Positions 1 through 6,262 of a stretch of 6,718 bases of DNA are shown here, in pieces (position 1 is the stretch's first letter; each line of letters begins with the position of its first letter). The DNA comes from Planctomycetales bacterium 4484_123. GTDB lineage: Bacteria > Planctomycetota > Phycisphaerae > SM23-33. The position numbers were made by a program, and so were the translations under genes. The DNA is taken from NCBI GenBank assembly GCA_002049885.1, contig MVCS01000076.1, forward strand, positions 1 through 6,718. Direction: 5' to 3'. Below the pieces are notes generated by a model that was not told the origin of the DNA, ran no database searches, and saw only the letters and a list, made by a program, of their open reading frames with translations.

Positions 1-3
1 CCG

Positions 4-1599
4 CTACGCCGCCCTCTGCCGGCGGCGCCACAGCCTGCTCCACCACGAGCCGGTGCCGCCGCGCGACGAGCCGACGTGGCCCTCCCGGCGGCGCCAGGCC
101 CGCAGCCGCCAGAACAGCCTGGGCAGGGCGTTGTTGTAGGCGTTGACGCGGATGTGGCGGATGACCTCGCGGAAGGGCTTGGCCCCGGGGTCGGGCATGG
201 GGATCAGCAGCCCCACCGCCACCAGTCGGGCAACCATGGAGGCCAGGAAGGTCAGGTGCCAGTTGTTCCACAGGAACGGTCCCACGCTCAGGGGGCTGCG
301 GTCGTACTGGAGGGCGATGAAGTGGTCGGCCAGCCAGCCGCCGAAGGTCCCCCCGGCAAGGCCCCCGACGGCGGTGAAGACGGCGGCGGCGGCCATGTAC
401 TTGCTGCGTCCGGCCGACTCGGAAAAGCCCAGCAGCACGTTGAACCGCCCCAGCTCCACGCCGCCCCACATGGCCCCGCCGATCATGCAGGTGGCGGCGC
501 CCAGGGCGTAGGCCAGCCACATGGGCCCGTCGGCGGGGATGAAGAACCAGCCCACCGGCGAGAAGAACGTCCCGGCGGTGCACAGGATCAGCACCGGGCG
601 TCGGCCCCAGCGGTCGATGAGCCTGCCCCACAGCCGCACCGTCAGCAGCGCCATCAGCGGGCTGCACACCATGAACACCACGTTGGCGCCAAGCTTGCTG
701 TAGCCGAGGTTCTCCAGGCAGTTCAGCCACCAGAACTGCGCCCCGACGGTCATGGCGAAGGCGATGGTGGCGGCGTACAGAGCGTAGTGGATGAAGCGCC
801 GGTCGCGCACCGCCTGGATGACCGAGCCGAAGGCCTCGCCCACGGCCCCGGCCGCGGCGATGAGGGGGTGGCGCCTGTGGCGGCGCCGGGGTGCCAGCAG
901 CGGCTCCGAGACGATCTCACGCATGCGCAAGAACAAGGTCACGTCGATGACGCCGAAGATCGCCCCGAAGGCGAACAGCCCGCAGATGGCGGGCAGCAGG
1001 TAGGGCTGGGAGGCCACCGTCAGCGGCGTCTCCGGCGGGACGTCCACGGTGGCCAAGTCGAGTATCAGCCCGGCGGCGATGGTCACGAGGATCTGTATGG
1101 GGATGGTCCACACCCGCCGGGTGGCGAAGTACCGCCCCCGGATGCGGCGGGGGATCATGTCCGCCATCCAGTTCTGCCACGGCGGCATGGCCATGTGGGC
1201 CAGCAGTGCCCCCAGGGCGTAGATGACCAGGAACACCCTCACCGCCCCGGGGCCCGGGCGCAGCACCAGCGGCACCGCCGCGATCGCCAGCCAGATCAGC
1301 CGCTGGATGGTGGCGTAGAAGATGAACTGGTACTTCCGCAGCCCCGTGCGCTCGATGATGACCGCCGAGATGAGCTGCCCCAGATACGCCGTCCACGCGA
1401 TCGCCGAGAGGTAGCCGAAGTCGCGATTGCCGAACCCCAGCAGCTTGCCCAGCAGCGTCATCTGGCTGCCGGAGATGCAGGCCATCCACACCACGCCGAA
1501 CATCCACGCGGCGGTCACCGTTCGCATCGCCGCTCGGAGCGGCTTGCCTCCTACCCGCAGTGCCGGCAGCTCATCGAACGAACGGCGTCGCCAGGGCAT
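4..1599 (-). CDS. MFS-type multi-pass membrane transporter
   Basis: This 531-residue integral membrane protein is probably a secondary carrier; its substrate cannot be read from the sequence. Hydrophobic segments run in series from about residue 26 to 225 and again from about 268 to 468, separated by a basic cytoplasmic-type loop (about 225-245, rich in Arg and His). This is the two-bundle layout of the major facilitator superfamily. GRLIDRWGRRPVL (325-337) matches the MFS loop motif A pattern. WQNWMADMIP followed by RRIRGRYFATRR (141-162) is a conserved-looking patch after the fourth segment. The C-terminal tail (about 470-531) is long and strongly basic, ending in a Trp/Arg-rich stretch. 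The ATG at 1599 is the first possible start, because an in-frame TGA lies 15 nt upstream. Only a weak AAGGG sits about 8 nt before it. The stop is TAG at 4-6, so the gene is complete. It follows the ABC ATPase gene on the same strand after 122 bp, with no evidence of a functional link. Confidence 0.88.
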   Translation of the reverse strand: MPWRRRSFDELPALRVGGKPLRAAMRTVTAAWMFGVVWMACISGSQMTLLGKLLGFGNRDFGYLSAIAWTAYLGQLISAVIIERTGLRKYQFIFYATIQRLIWLAIAAVPLVLRPGPGAVRVFLVIYALGALLAHMAMPPWQNWMADMIPRRIRGRYFATRRVWTIPIQILVTIAAGLILDLATVDVPPETPLTVASQPYLLPAICGLFAFGAIFGVIDVTLFLRMREIVSEPLLAPRRRHRRHPLIAAAGAVGEAFGSVIQAVRDRRFIHYALYAATIAFAMTVGAQFWWLNCLENLGYSKLGANVVFMVCSPLMALLTVRLWGRLIDRWGRRPVLILCTAGTFFSPVGWFFIPADGPMWLAYALGAATCMIGGAMWGGVELGRFNVLLGFSESAGRSKYMAAAAVFTAVGGLAGGTFGGWLADHFIALQYDRSPLSVGPFLWNNWHLTFLASMVARLVAVGLLIPMPDPGAKPFREVIRHIRVNAYNNALPRLFWRLRAWRRREGHVGSSRGGTGSWWSRLWRRRQRAA

Positions 1600-1688
1600 G
1601 GCCGGAGCCCTTCACGCAGATGGCACATACCATCGTCCATTGTTGCCTCGGAGCTTCATGGATTCCGGCCAAATGGCCCCGCTTTTTG

Positions 1689-1731
1689 AAAAAAAAAATC
1701 GCCCCCACGCCGGGCCCGTCTTCAACCCGGC
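1689..1731 (-). terminator. Possible intrinsic terminator of the ABC ATPase gene
   Basis: On the minus strand, a run of ten T (1698 down to 1689) follows GC-rich sequence directly after the ATPase stop codon. Two stems are possible. One pairs GCCGGG with CCCGGC (1726-1731 with 1709-1714), leaving 10 nt before the T run. The other is a short GCCC/GGGC stem (1712-1715 with 1701-1704) with a 7-nt loop, only 2 nt before the T run. The T tract is striking in such GC-rich DNA, but neither hairpin is textbook, so termination is likely but not certain. If it works, the MFS gene needs its own promoter, which I could not identify. Confidence 0.45.
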
Positions 1732-2804
1732 AGTACGATGACGTCCTCGGGCCGGACCAGTGCCGTCAGCTCCTCGCCCACCGCCGCCGCCGGCCGGGCC
1801 GGCATCGCCGCCCCCAGCAGCTCCAACCCGCCGGCCAGCTCCAGCCGGAACCGCGCCGTCTCGCCCAGGTGGACCCACTCGGTCAGCCGGGCCGGCAGGG
1901 CGTTCTCGCCGCCGCCGGCCTGGCCGGTCGGGGCGAGTCGGACGCACTCCGGGCGGATGCAGCAGGTGACCTGATCGCCCACGGTCAGGGCCTCGCTGCC
2001 CCGTCCCAGCAGCTTTCCCAGCGGCGTGCCCAGCACCAGGTACGCCCCCTCGCGCCCGGCCACGCCCGCCGGCAGGAAGTTGCCCTCGCCCAGGAACTCC
2101 GCCACGAAGCGGTTGGCCGGATTGTCGTACAGCTCCGGGCCGGTGCCCACCTGGACGATCCGGCCTTCGCGCATCACGGCGATGCGGTCGGCGATGGCCA
2201 GGGCCTCGGCCTGGTCGTGCGTGACGTACACCGCCGTGGTGCCCGAGGACTTCACTATGCGGCGGATCTCCCAGCGCATGGCCGCCCGCAGCGTCGCGTC
2301 CAGGTTGCTCAACGGCTCGTCCAGCAGCAGGCACTTGGGCCGGGCCGCCAGGGCCCGCGCCAGCGCCACCCGCTGCTGCTGGCCGCCTGAGAGCTCCATG
2401 GGCTTGGCCGAGGCCTTCTCCGCGATCCGCACCGTCTCCAACAGTTCCCGCACGAGCTGTTCCCGCTGGCGCCGGCCCACGCCGCGGATCTGCGGCCCGA
2501 AGGCCACGTTCCTGGCCACCGTCATGTGCGGCCAGAGGGCGTAGTTCTGAAAGACCATGGCCGCATCGCGGGCCTCAGGGGGCAGGGCGGTCACGTCCCT
2601 GGAGCCAAAGTGGATCCGCCCGCGCGTGGGCTCCACGAAGCCCGCCAGCATCCGCAGCAGCGTGGTCTTGCCGCAGCCGCTCGGACCGAGCAGAAAGAAC
2701 AGCTCGCCCGCTTCGATCTCCAGTGTCACCTCCGCCACCGCCACCACCGTGCCACGGGCCGTGGGGAAGGCCTTGGTCAGCTTCTCCAGGCGAATGGGGA
2801 CCAT
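1722..2804 (-). CDS. ABC transporter ATP-binding protein, MalK/PotA/FbpC (CUT1-type) family
   Basis: This 360-residue ATPase would power an ABC importer at the cytoplasmic face of the membrane. All nucleotide-binding motifs are intact: Walker A GPSGCGKTT (40-48), Q-loop Gln86 in VFQNYALWPHMTV, signature LSGGQ (138-142), Walker B CLLLDE (158-163), D-loop SNLD (166-169) and H-loop His196 in VTHDQAEA. The sequence after about residue 235 continues for 125 residues and fits the regulatory TOBE-type domain of MalK/UgpC/PotA/FbpC proteins, ending in LVRPEDVIVL. Full length agrees with this family (about 350-370). The family imports sugars, glycerol phosphate, polyamines, ferric iron or thiosulfate, and motifs alone do not choose among these. 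No permease or binding-protein gene is in the window, so partners must be encoded elsewhere or the ATPase is shared. The ATG at 2804 lies just behind a strong promoter and has no Shine-Dalgarno. Confidence 0.93.
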   Translation of the reverse strand: MVPIRLEKLTKAFPTARGTVVAVAEVTLEIEAGELFFLLGPSGCGKTTLLRMLAGFVEPTRGRIHFGSRDVTALPPEARDAAMVFQNYALWPHMTVARNVAFGPQIRGVGRRQREQLVRELLETVRIAEKASAKPMELSGGQQQRVALARALAARPKCLLLDEPLSNLDATLRAAMRWEIRRIVKSSGTTAVYVTHDQAEALAIADRIAVMREGRIVQVGTGPELYDNPANRFVAEFLGEGNFLPAGVAGREGAYLVLGTPLGKLLGRGSEALTVGDQVTCCIRPECVRLAPTGQAGGGENALPARLTEWVHLGETARFRLELAGGLELLGAAMPARPAAAVGEELTALVRPEDVIVLPG

Positions 2805-2812
2805 CGCGGGGT

Positions 2813-2841
2813 AAGCTACGCCCGCGCGGCCCTACTGTCAA
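2813..2841 (-). promoter_or_regulatory. Sigma70-type promoter of the ABC ATPase gene
   Basis: Reading the minus strand, a perfect -35 TTGACA (2841-2836) and a -10 TAGCTT (2818-2813) are separated by exactly 17 bp. Only 8 nt lie between the -10 box and the ATG at 2804. Transcription would therefore start 0-3 nt before the start codon, giving a leaderless or almost leaderless mRNA. This agrees with the absence of any Shine-Dalgarno. Confidence 0.7.
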
Positions 2842-2910
2842 TTCGCGCCCGAAGCGCGGCGCTGAGACCCCCGGGTATGACGCCCTCCGGGGCCCAGGGG
2901 CTGCCAATTC
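2835..2910 (+). repeat. Pair of near-identical 10-bp direct repeats in the divergent promoter region
   Basis: CTGTCAATTC (2835-2844) and CTGCCAATTC (2901-2910) differ at one base and lie 66 bp apart, about six helical turns. The first covers the -35 box of the ATPase promoter. The second lies about 22 bp upstream of the -35 box of the enolase-superfamily gene. They could be operator half-sites for a shared regulator, or a second weak -35-like element. Chance cannot be excluded for a 9/10 match. Confidence 0.3.
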
Positions 2911-2932
2911 AGCCGGCGAGCTGTCCTTCCCG

Positions 2933-2961
2933 TTGCCACCCGCCCCGGCCGGCCATACCCT
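2933..2961 (+). promoter_or_regulatory. Sigma70-type promoter of the enolase-superfamily gene
   Basis: TTGCCA (2933-2938) and TACCCT (2956-2961) are separated by 17 bp. The -10 is weak but keeps the TAnnnT pattern. Six nt separate it from the ATG at 2968, so the predicted transcript starts at or next to the start codon. It faces away from the ATPase promoter, forming a divergent pair. Confidence 0.55.
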
Positions 2962-2967
2962 GTAACC

Positions 2968-4110
2968 ATGGACCCGCTGCCCGTCCGGCTGGACATCTAT
3001 CGCACGGCCATACCCATGCGGACCTTCGAGCACGCCGCGGCCCGGCGCGAACTGGCCGAGGCCGTGGTGGTCCGCCTGGAATTGTCCGACGGCACCGCCG
3101 GCTGGGGCGAGACCCACCCGCGCCGGTACGTCACCGGCGAGACGCTCCAGTCCGTTCCCGATGACATAGAGCGGCTGTTGTGGCCGGCGCTGCGGGGCGG
3201 CGACCCCCAGGGCCGGGACCTGCCCGCCTCCCACGCCGGCCGGTGCATCTGCGCCGCTCGCTGCGCCGTGGAACTTGCCCGCTACGACGCCTACCTGACC
3301 TGGCGGTGGCGGCAACCGCGCGTCCGGCCGCCCGAGATCGAGCCCTTCCCGCCGGTCCGCGTGACCGGTGTGCTCGGCTCGGCCGAGCCGGCCAGGACGG
3401 CCCGGCGGTTGTGGCTCATGCGGCTGTACCGCCTGCGGGACTTCAAGCTCAAGCTCGGCCTGGGCGAGGAGGTCGATGCCGAGAACCTGCGCATCGTCCG
3501 CCGCCGCTTGCGCAGGGCCCTGGCCGCCGGCAAGTGCACCCTGCGGGTCGATGTCAACGCCGCCTGGTCGGCTGACGAGACGCCCGAGCGGGTGCGTGAG
3601 CTGAGCGGCTACGGCGTCTGCGCGGTCGAGCAGCCCGTCCCCGGCCCGCCGGAGGAGCTGATCCGACTGGCCCAGCGCTGCGAGCTGCCACTGCTGGCCG
3701 ATGAGTCCCTGGTAAGCCTTGCCGATGCGGAGAAGTTCGCCCGGGCCCCGGGCAGGAAGGTGTGGCTGAACATCCGGCTGAGCAAGAACGGCGGGCTCTG
3801 GCCGGCGGCCACCATCGCCGAGCTGGCCCGCCAGGCAGGCGTGCCTTTCGTCGTTGGCTGCATGGTCGGCGAGAGCAGCATCCTCTCTGCCGCCCAGCGC
3901 CTGCTGCTGTGGCGCACCGGGCCGCCGAGGTTCCTGGAGGGCAACTACGGCCGATTCCTGCTGCGGGACGACCTGACCCGGCGCTCCCTGCGCTTCGGCT
4001 ACGGCGGCAAGCTGGGCCCGCCCTTTGGCCGCGCCGGCCCGCCGGCGGTGGTGATTGATTCCAAGCGCCTGGCCCGTTACGGCAGGCTGCTCAAGACGCT
4101 GCGGGTCTGA
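2968..4110 (+). CDS. Enolase-superfamily protein (muconate lactonizing / dipeptide epimerase-like)
   Basis: This 380-residue protein has the two-part layout of the mandelate racemase / muconate lactonizing enzyme branch. The N-terminal capping domain includes GWGETHPRRYVTGET (45-59). The barrel carries FKLKLG with the KxK pair Lys160/Lys162, and three metal-ligand positions: Asp195 (RVDVN), Glu221 (VEQPV) and Asp245 (LADES). These enzymes abstract an alpha proton from a carboxylate and stabilise the enolate with Mg2+. The spacing matches dipeptide epimerases and muconate lactonizing enzymes. The second catalytic lysine expected on the far side of the active site is replaced: the segment reads NIRLSKNGG, with Arg270 where NIK is usual. 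Cys and Glu in GCMVGESS (a motif late in the barrel) are retained. Substrate and reaction are therefore open; racemisation by a two-lysine mechanism looks unlikely, while a one-base reaction such as synthase or cycloisomerase chemistry remains possible. The ATG at 2968 is favoured by the promoter ending 6 nt before it; there is no Shine-Dalgarno. Confidence 0.85.
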   Translation: MDPLPVRLDIYRTAIPMRTFEHAAARRELAEAVVVRLELSDGTAGWGETHPRRYVTGETLQSVPDDIERLLWPALRGGDPQGRDLPASHAGRCICAARCAVELARYDAYLTWRWRQPRVRPPEIEPFPPVRVTGVLGSAEPARTARRLWLMRLYRLRDFKLKLGLGEEVDAENLRIVRRRLRRALAAGKCTLRVDVNAAWSADETPERVRELSGYGVCAVEQPVPGPPEELIRLAQRCELPLLADESLVSLADAEKFARAPGRKVWLNIRLSKNGGLWPAATIAELARQAGVPFVVGCMVGESSILSAAQRLLLWRTGPPRFLEGNYGRFLLRDDLTRRSLRFGYGGKLGPPFGRAGPPAVVIDSKRLARYGRLLKTLRV

Positions 4111-4114
4111 ACTT

Positions 4115-4128
4115 GCCGGTTCACCGGC
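4115..4128 (+). other. Short GC hairpin just after the enolase-superfamily stop codon
   Basis: GCCGG, the loop TTCA and CCGGC form a 5-bp perfect stem starting 5 nt after the stop codon. No T run follows, so it is not a canonical intrinsic terminator. It could stabilise the mRNA 3' end or be incidental in GC-rich DNA. Confidence 0.3.
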
Positions 4129-4138
4129 CGGCGGCGCG

Positions 4139-4167
4139 CTGCCGGGCAGAGGGCGGGGGGCTATAAT
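4139..4167 (+). promoter_or_regulatory. Promoter of the ferredoxin gene with a perfect TATAAT box
   Basis: TATAAT (4162-4167) is a perfect -10 hexamer in a strongly GC-rich background. The -35 candidate at a 17-bp spacing is CTGCCG (4139-4144), only a partial match but similar to the TTGCC-type -35 boxes elsewhere in this window. Seven nt separate the -10 box from the ATG at 4175, which predicts a leaderless transcript. Confidence 0.6.
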
Positions 4168-4174
4168 CCTTCGT

Positions 4175-4759
4175 ATGGACCGGCAGGGACGCGACAGCCC
4201 GGCCCGGCAGCGGACCTCGCGACGGGGCTTCTTCCGCGAGGCCCTGGCGGGCATTTTGGCACCGCTGGTGGAGCTGTTGGGCGACCGGCTGGCTCGGGCC
4301 GGGCTGGTGCCGGCGCCTGGCCGGGACTCCCGCCGTCTCCGCCCCCCCGGCGCCCTGGCGGGGCCGGCCTTCGAGCGGCTTTGCACCCGTTGCGGCCGAT
4401 GCGAGGCAGCCTGCCCGGCCGGGGCGATAACCATGAAGCCGCTGCCGGGCATCGACCCGTCCGTGCAGGCCTGCCTGTTGTGCGAAGAGCTGCCATGCGT
4501 GGCCGCCTGCGAGGCCGGGGCCCTCCAGCCGGTGCCGAGAGAACAGGCCGCCATGGGCGTGGCAGTGTGGGACCCGGCGGCGTGCCTGCTGACCGGCGGT
4601 GAGGAATGTGGCCTGTGCCGGCACGCCTGTCCGCTGGAGGGGGTCATAGCCATCGAGAATGGCCGGGTCGTAGTTGATGGCGGGGCGTGTGCGGGCTGCG
4701 GCTGCTGCCAGATGGTCTGCCCGGCCCGGCCAAAGGCCATCACGGTGGAAGTGTTCTAG
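4175..4759 (+). CDS. Ferredoxin-type electron-transfer protein with four [4Fe-4S] sites and a Tat-like N-terminus
   Basis: The 194-residue product has sixteen cysteines in four ferredoxin groups: Cys70/73/76/80 (CTRCGRCEAACP), Cys100/103/108/112, Cys137/145/148/152 and Cys172/175/178/182. Four [4Fe-4S] clusters are expected. The order and spacing resemble the MauM/NapG-type ferredoxins that pass electrons to periplasmic or membrane redox enzymes. SRRGFFR (15-21) fits the twin-arginine consensus SRRxFLK. A moderately hydrophobic stretch (about 23-36) follows, but it contains acidic residues and lacks a clear AxA cleavage site, so export is plausible and the segment may stay as an anchor. I chose the ATG at 4175 because it follows TATAAT by 7 nt and begins right before the Tat-like region. 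The same frame is open further upstream to an ATG at 4055, but that start would overlap the preceding gene by 56 bp. No partner oxidoreductase, quinol oxidase or cytochrome gene is present, so the redox partner is unknown. Confidence 0.85.
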   Translation: MDRQGRDSPARQRTSRRGFFREALAGILAPLVELLGDRLARAGLVPAPGRDSRRLRPPGALAGPAFERLCTRCGRCEAACPAGAITMKPLPGIDPSVQACLLCEELPCVAACEAGALQPVPREQAAMGVAVWDPAACLLTGGEECGLCRHACPLEGVIAIENGRVVVDGGACAGCGCCQMVCPARPKAITVEVF

Positions 4760-4760
4760 A

Positions 4761-4907
4761 CACCAGGCACCAGGCATTTGGCATTGGTTCGGCATTTGTT
4801 GGAAGCGCGGGGCTAACCAGCGGCCTGCCGGTCGGTCAATCCGCAGTCCAAAACTCGCGGTTGGCGGTCCCGGGTCCGCAATCCGCAATCCTCCTGGCGG
4901 TTGGCGG
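4761..4907 (+). repeat. Decayed heptamer and short direct repeats in the intergenic region before metK
   Basis: The 267-bp gap between the ferredoxin gene and metK (4760-5026) holds several short repeats. ACCAGGC occurs twice in tandem (4762-4775) and is followed by ATTTGGC, so the period is 7 nt. GGCATTTG occurs at 4774-4781 (approximate) and 4791-4798. TCCGCAA occurs twice in tandem (4875-4888), with a related AATCCGCA near 4838-4845. GCGGTTGGCGG occurs at 4857-4867 and 4897-4907. The stretch is less GC-rich than its surroundings and has no convincing gene. Heptamer tandem repeats of this kind are known in some bacterial genomes (for example STRR sequences of filamentous cyanobacteria), but I do not recognise this family. 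Confidence 0.5.
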
Positions 4908-4944
4908 CGTGGCTCATTTCTGGCGCATCATCTTGGCTGGCTGC

Positions 4945-4974
4945 TTGCCTTGCCCGGCCCGGGGGCGATAGACT
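4945..4974 (+). promoter_or_regulatory. Probable metK promoter
   Basis: TTGCCT (4945-4950) and TAGACT (4969-4974) are separated by 18 bp. The -35 box resembles the TTGCCA used by the enolase-superfamily gene, and the -10 keeps TAnnnT. The predicted transcription start is near 4981, giving a leader of about 45 nt before the GTG. The spacer contains the palindrome CCCGGCCCGGG (4953-4963), which may be incidental. Confidence 0.5.
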
Positions 4975-5011
4975 ACTGCCCCGGTTTGGGTCCTGATGGG
5001 CAGAGAAATCT

Positions 5012-5019
5012 GGAAAGGA
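5012..5019 (+). promoter_or_regulatory. Ribosome binding site of metK
   Basis: GGAAAGGA lies 7 nt before a GTG start codon. This purine-rich Shine-Dalgarno supports the non-ATG start at 5027 and contrasts with the three upstream genes, which lack one. Confidence 0.65.
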
Positions 5020-5026
5020 CTGACAG

Positions 5027-6262
5027 GTGGCATCTTGGGCTCGCAGCTCTACGTGCATTTTCACCAGTGAGTCGGTCACGAAGGGTCACCCCGACAAGCT
5101 GGCCGATCAGATTTCCGATGCGGTGCTGGACTCGCTCATCGCCGCGGACCCCCGTGCCCGGGTGGCCTGTGAGACGCTGGTCACCACCGGGCTGGTCGTC
5201 CTGGCCGGCGAGGTCACCGTGCACAACCAGGCCGCCAAAGAGGCCCTGCTGAACGTGGAGGACACCGTCCGGCGCGTCATCCGCGAGGTAGGCTACGACG
5301 AGCCCGCCGCCGGCTTCGACTACCGCAGTTGCTCGGTGCTGCGCTGCCTGCACTCCCAGTCCCAGGACATCGCCCGCGGCGTGGACGGTGCTCGCCGGGG
5401 GAAGGCACGGGCCAAGAGGCAGGGCGCCGGCGACCAGGGCCTGATGTTCGGCTACGCCTGCGACGAGACCAAGGTGCTCATGCCGCTGCCCATCCAGTTG
5501 GCCCACCGCCTCACCGCCGGCCTGACCGAGGCACGCGAGAGCGGCCTGATAAAGTGGCTCCGGCCGGACGGGAAGAGCCAGGTCTCCGTGGAGTATCGCG
5601 ACGGCCAGCCGGTGCGGCTGCACACGGTGGTCCTCTCCACCCAGCACAACGAGAGCGCCGTCGATCCGCGCACCGGCACCATCTCCGAAAAGGCCCGCGC
5701 CGAGCTCATCCGCAAGGTCATCAAGCCCGTGGTCATGGACGAATGTCCCAGCCTGTGGAACAATCGCATCCGCTATCACATCAACCCCACCGGGCGCTTC
5801 GTCATCGGCGGGCCGCACGGCGATACCGGCCTGACCGGGCGCAAGATCATCGTCGATACCTACGGCGGCCGGGGCAGCCACGGCGGGGGGTGCTTCAGCG
5901 GAAAGGACCCCTCCAAGGTGGACCGCTCCGCCTCGTACATGGCCCGGCACGTGGCCAAGAACATCGTGGCCGCCGGCCTGGCCCGGGCGTGCGAGGTGCA
6001 GTTGGCCTACGCCATCGGCGTGGCCGAGCCCATCAGCGTGTACATCGACTGCCAGGACGGGCTGGTGCCGCCGGAGCGGCTGGTCAAGGCCGTCCGCGAC
6101 ATCTTCCCCCTCACCCCCGCGGGCATCATCGACTACCTCAAGCTGCTCCGACCCATCTACCAGGCCACCGCCCACGACGGCCACTTCGGCCGGGAAGAGC
6201 CCGACTTCACCTGGGAAAAAACCAACAAGGTCCGCGCCCTGCGCAAGGCCTGCCGAGGCTGA
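5027..6262 (+). CDS. metK: S-adenosylmethionine synthetase (methionine adenosyltransferase)
   Basis: The enzyme makes S-adenosylmethionine from methionine and ATP in the cytoplasm, releasing phosphate and pyrophosphate; the family works as a homotetramer or dimer needing Mg2+ and K+. At 411 residues it is slightly longer than E. coli MetK (about 384). Family signatures run throughout: [13 protein letters not shown] (12-24), [11 protein letters not shown] (133-143), [43 protein letters not shown] (cited in part), and the active-site loop [17 protein letters not shown] starting at 286, with Lys293 and Asp294. Cys289 stands where Ala is common. The segment between GVD and QGAGDQG (121-131), which corresponds to the mobile loop over the active site, is longer than in E. 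coli and carries six Arg/Lys in eleven residues. The GTG start is supported by a Shine-Dalgarno and leaves a normal-length N-terminus before the first conserved motif. It appears monocistronic, and no adenosylhomocysteinase gene is adjacent in the window. Confidence 0.97.
   Translation: MASWARSSTCIFTSESVTKGHPDKLADQISDAVLDSLIAADPRARVACETLVTTGLVVLAGEVTVHNQAAKEALLNVEDTVRRVIREVGYDEPAAGFDYRSCSVLRCLHSQSQDIARGVDGARRGKARAKRQGAGDQGLMFGYACDETKVLMPLPIQLAHRLTAGLTEARESGLIKWLRPDGKSQVSVEYRDGQPVRLHTVVLSTQHNESAVDPRTGTISEKARAELIRKVIKPVVMDECPSLWNNRIRYHINPTGRFVIGGPHGDTGLTGRKIIVDTYGGRGSHGGGCFSGKDPSKVDRSASYMARHVAKNIVAAGLARACEVQLAYAIGVAEPISVYIDCQDGLVPPERLVKAVRDIFPLTPAGIIDYLKLLRPIYQATAHDGHFGREEPDFTWEKTNKVRALRKACRG

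Noticed and set aside
76..1689. A 537-codon open frame on the plus strand opposite the MFS gene
   Set aside because: Low-complexity Gly/His/Gln/Pro-rich translation with no motif; it is the antisense shadow of the transporter.
4055..4174. An upstream start of the ferredoxin gene at 4055
   Set aside because: It would overlap the enolase-superfamily gene by 56 bp, lacks a ribosome binding site, and the added residues have no ferredoxin or signal character. The ATG at 4175 fits the TATAAT position.
2575..4743. A 722-codon open frame on the minus strand opposite the enolase-superfamily and ferredoxin genes
   Set aside because: Its translation is rich in Pro, Ala, Gly, Arg and Gln without domains, and it runs antisense to two well-supported genes. 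It is a by-product of GC-rich codon use.
4953..4963. Palindrome CCCGGCCCGGG as an operator of metK
   Set aside because: It lies between the -35 and -10 boxes, but short G/C-only palindromes are expected by chance here and there is no second copy.
4975..5026. A SAM riboswitch in the metK leader
   Set aside because: The predicted leader is only about 45 nt and shows no SAM-I, SAM-II or SAM/SAH-type conserved core or terminator stem.
4973..6184. A 403-codon open frame on the minus strand opposite metK
   Set aside because: Antisense to an unmistakable metK and without recognisable protein motifs.
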